Source: an uncultured Bacilli bacterium (GTDB lineage: Bacteria > Bacillota_I > Bacilli_A > RF39 > UBA660). Taken from it: a stretch of 48,768 bases of DNA. Below, piece by piece: positions 48,439 to 48,768 of this stretch. Under the pieces are notes generated by a model. The model saw nothing but the letters and a program-made list of their open reading frames with translations. It was not told where the DNA came from and did no database searches. Location: assembly GCA_934102055.1 (NCBI GenBank), contig CAKOSE010000006.1:1-48768 (forward strand), written 5' to 3'. The translations under genes were made by a program, and so were the position numbers. Each line of letters opens with the position of its first letter. The first letter of the stretch is position 1.

Positions 48439-48768
48439 ATGTCAAAAGAACAATTTTATAATGCAAGATATGATGCAGTATTTAAAAATGCAGTTGCAAA
48501 TGATAGAGGAGTATTTCATGATTTTCTAAAACTATCTTTAGAAAGAGAAATAAAAGACTATAAAATAATTCCTAATGAAATGCCAAAGAAAAACTATTCT
48601 ATAAGAAGTAAAACTCTGGATATAAATGTAAAAACAGATATAGGAAATATAATAGTAGAAATAAATAATGGTTATTATAATAGTCTTCCTGTTAGAAACT
48701 TAGTATATTTATCAAGTGTGTTTTCTAATAGTGTCTCACGAGGAGAATCTTATGACAATGTTCCTCTT
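48439..48768 (+). CDS. Rpn/PDDEXK_2-family nuclease, copy 2 (cut by window end)
   Basis: The first 110 codons are present and match copy 1 at 35440 almost without change (for example FLKLALERE becomes FLKLSLERE and most other changes are silent). It has the same GGTGATTAAT ribosome context. The window ends within the nuclease core, after the Asp and Glu of the active site. Confidence 0.9.
   Translation, partial: MSKEQFYNARYDAVFKNAVANDRGVFHDFLKLSLEREIKDYKIIPNEMPKKNYSIRSKTLDINVKTDIGNIIVEINNGYYNSLPVRNLVYLSSVFSNSVSRGESYDNVPL

Noticed and set aside
1..48768. Mycoplasma-type code (UGA as Trp)
   Set aside because: Conserved Trp positions use TGG, and several genes end at TGA where the family normally ends.

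Overview
The window looks like a chromosomal segment of a spore-forming, very AT-rich Bacillota (class Bacilli; an uncultured gut lineage of the RF39/Erysipelotrichales type is my inference). The reasons are: standard code with UGG for Trp and UGA as stop; T-box and SAM-I leaders; strong AGGAGG ribosome sites; SpoVIF, SpoVAC/D/E, SpoIIAA, SigF and SigG; ScpAB and a DnaI-like loader; and AGA/GGA-type codon use.

Layout. 1-2600: metK (minus strand) behind a SAM-I riboswitch, a putative nuclease-like orphan, and tRNA-Gly surrounded by inverted fragments of itself. 2600-7900: cysteine desulfurase and RNHCP protein, envelope and LysM proteins, der, spoVIF. 7900-9320: an apparently intact solo TnpB element with its omega RNA, inserted before ruvA. 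9370-12920: ruvA-tdk-ruvB, a YgjP-like metalloprotease and a SpoU methyltransferase. 13040-17190: a sporulation block spoIIAA-sigF-spoVAC-spoVAD-spoVAE followed by scpAB. 17200-22000: a tRNA-Leu island with attachment-like repeats, a frameshifted Fic gene, a truncated second fic and orphan genes. 22000-29560: LD-carboxypeptidase, DUF4186, a large Asn-rich tail-anchored protein, T-box-asnS, a CmpB-like membrane protein, and a convergent murT-gatD pair. 29660-35080: secreted protein, DnaI-like ATPase, an unusual RNB-domain protein, and a surface protein interrupted by a run of ten G. 35270-36330 and 48270-end: two copies of an Rpn-type nuclease repeat. 36340-44180: T-box-DUF1653-serS, mutS, rsmI, sigG, a flippase-like protein. 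44270-48190: yfhO-gtrB-gtrA envelope glycosylation operon.

Most noteworthy: (1) the spoIIA operon lacks spoIIAB, and SpoIIAA lacks the phosphorylatable serine, so sigma-F control must be wired differently; (2) a G10 tract in a surface-protein gene is in the out-of-frame state and would read through at G9, the signature of phase variation; (3) the GatD homologue has lost both catalytic Cys and His while remaining coupled to a diverged MurT; (4) sigG is preceded by a terminator-like hairpin that buries its ribosome site; (5) tRNA-Gly is flanked by complementary fragments in which one piece is exactly what the other lacks; (6) the tRNA-Leu island is built from repeated modules. All calls come from reading the sequence and from memory of the families; no searches were run.
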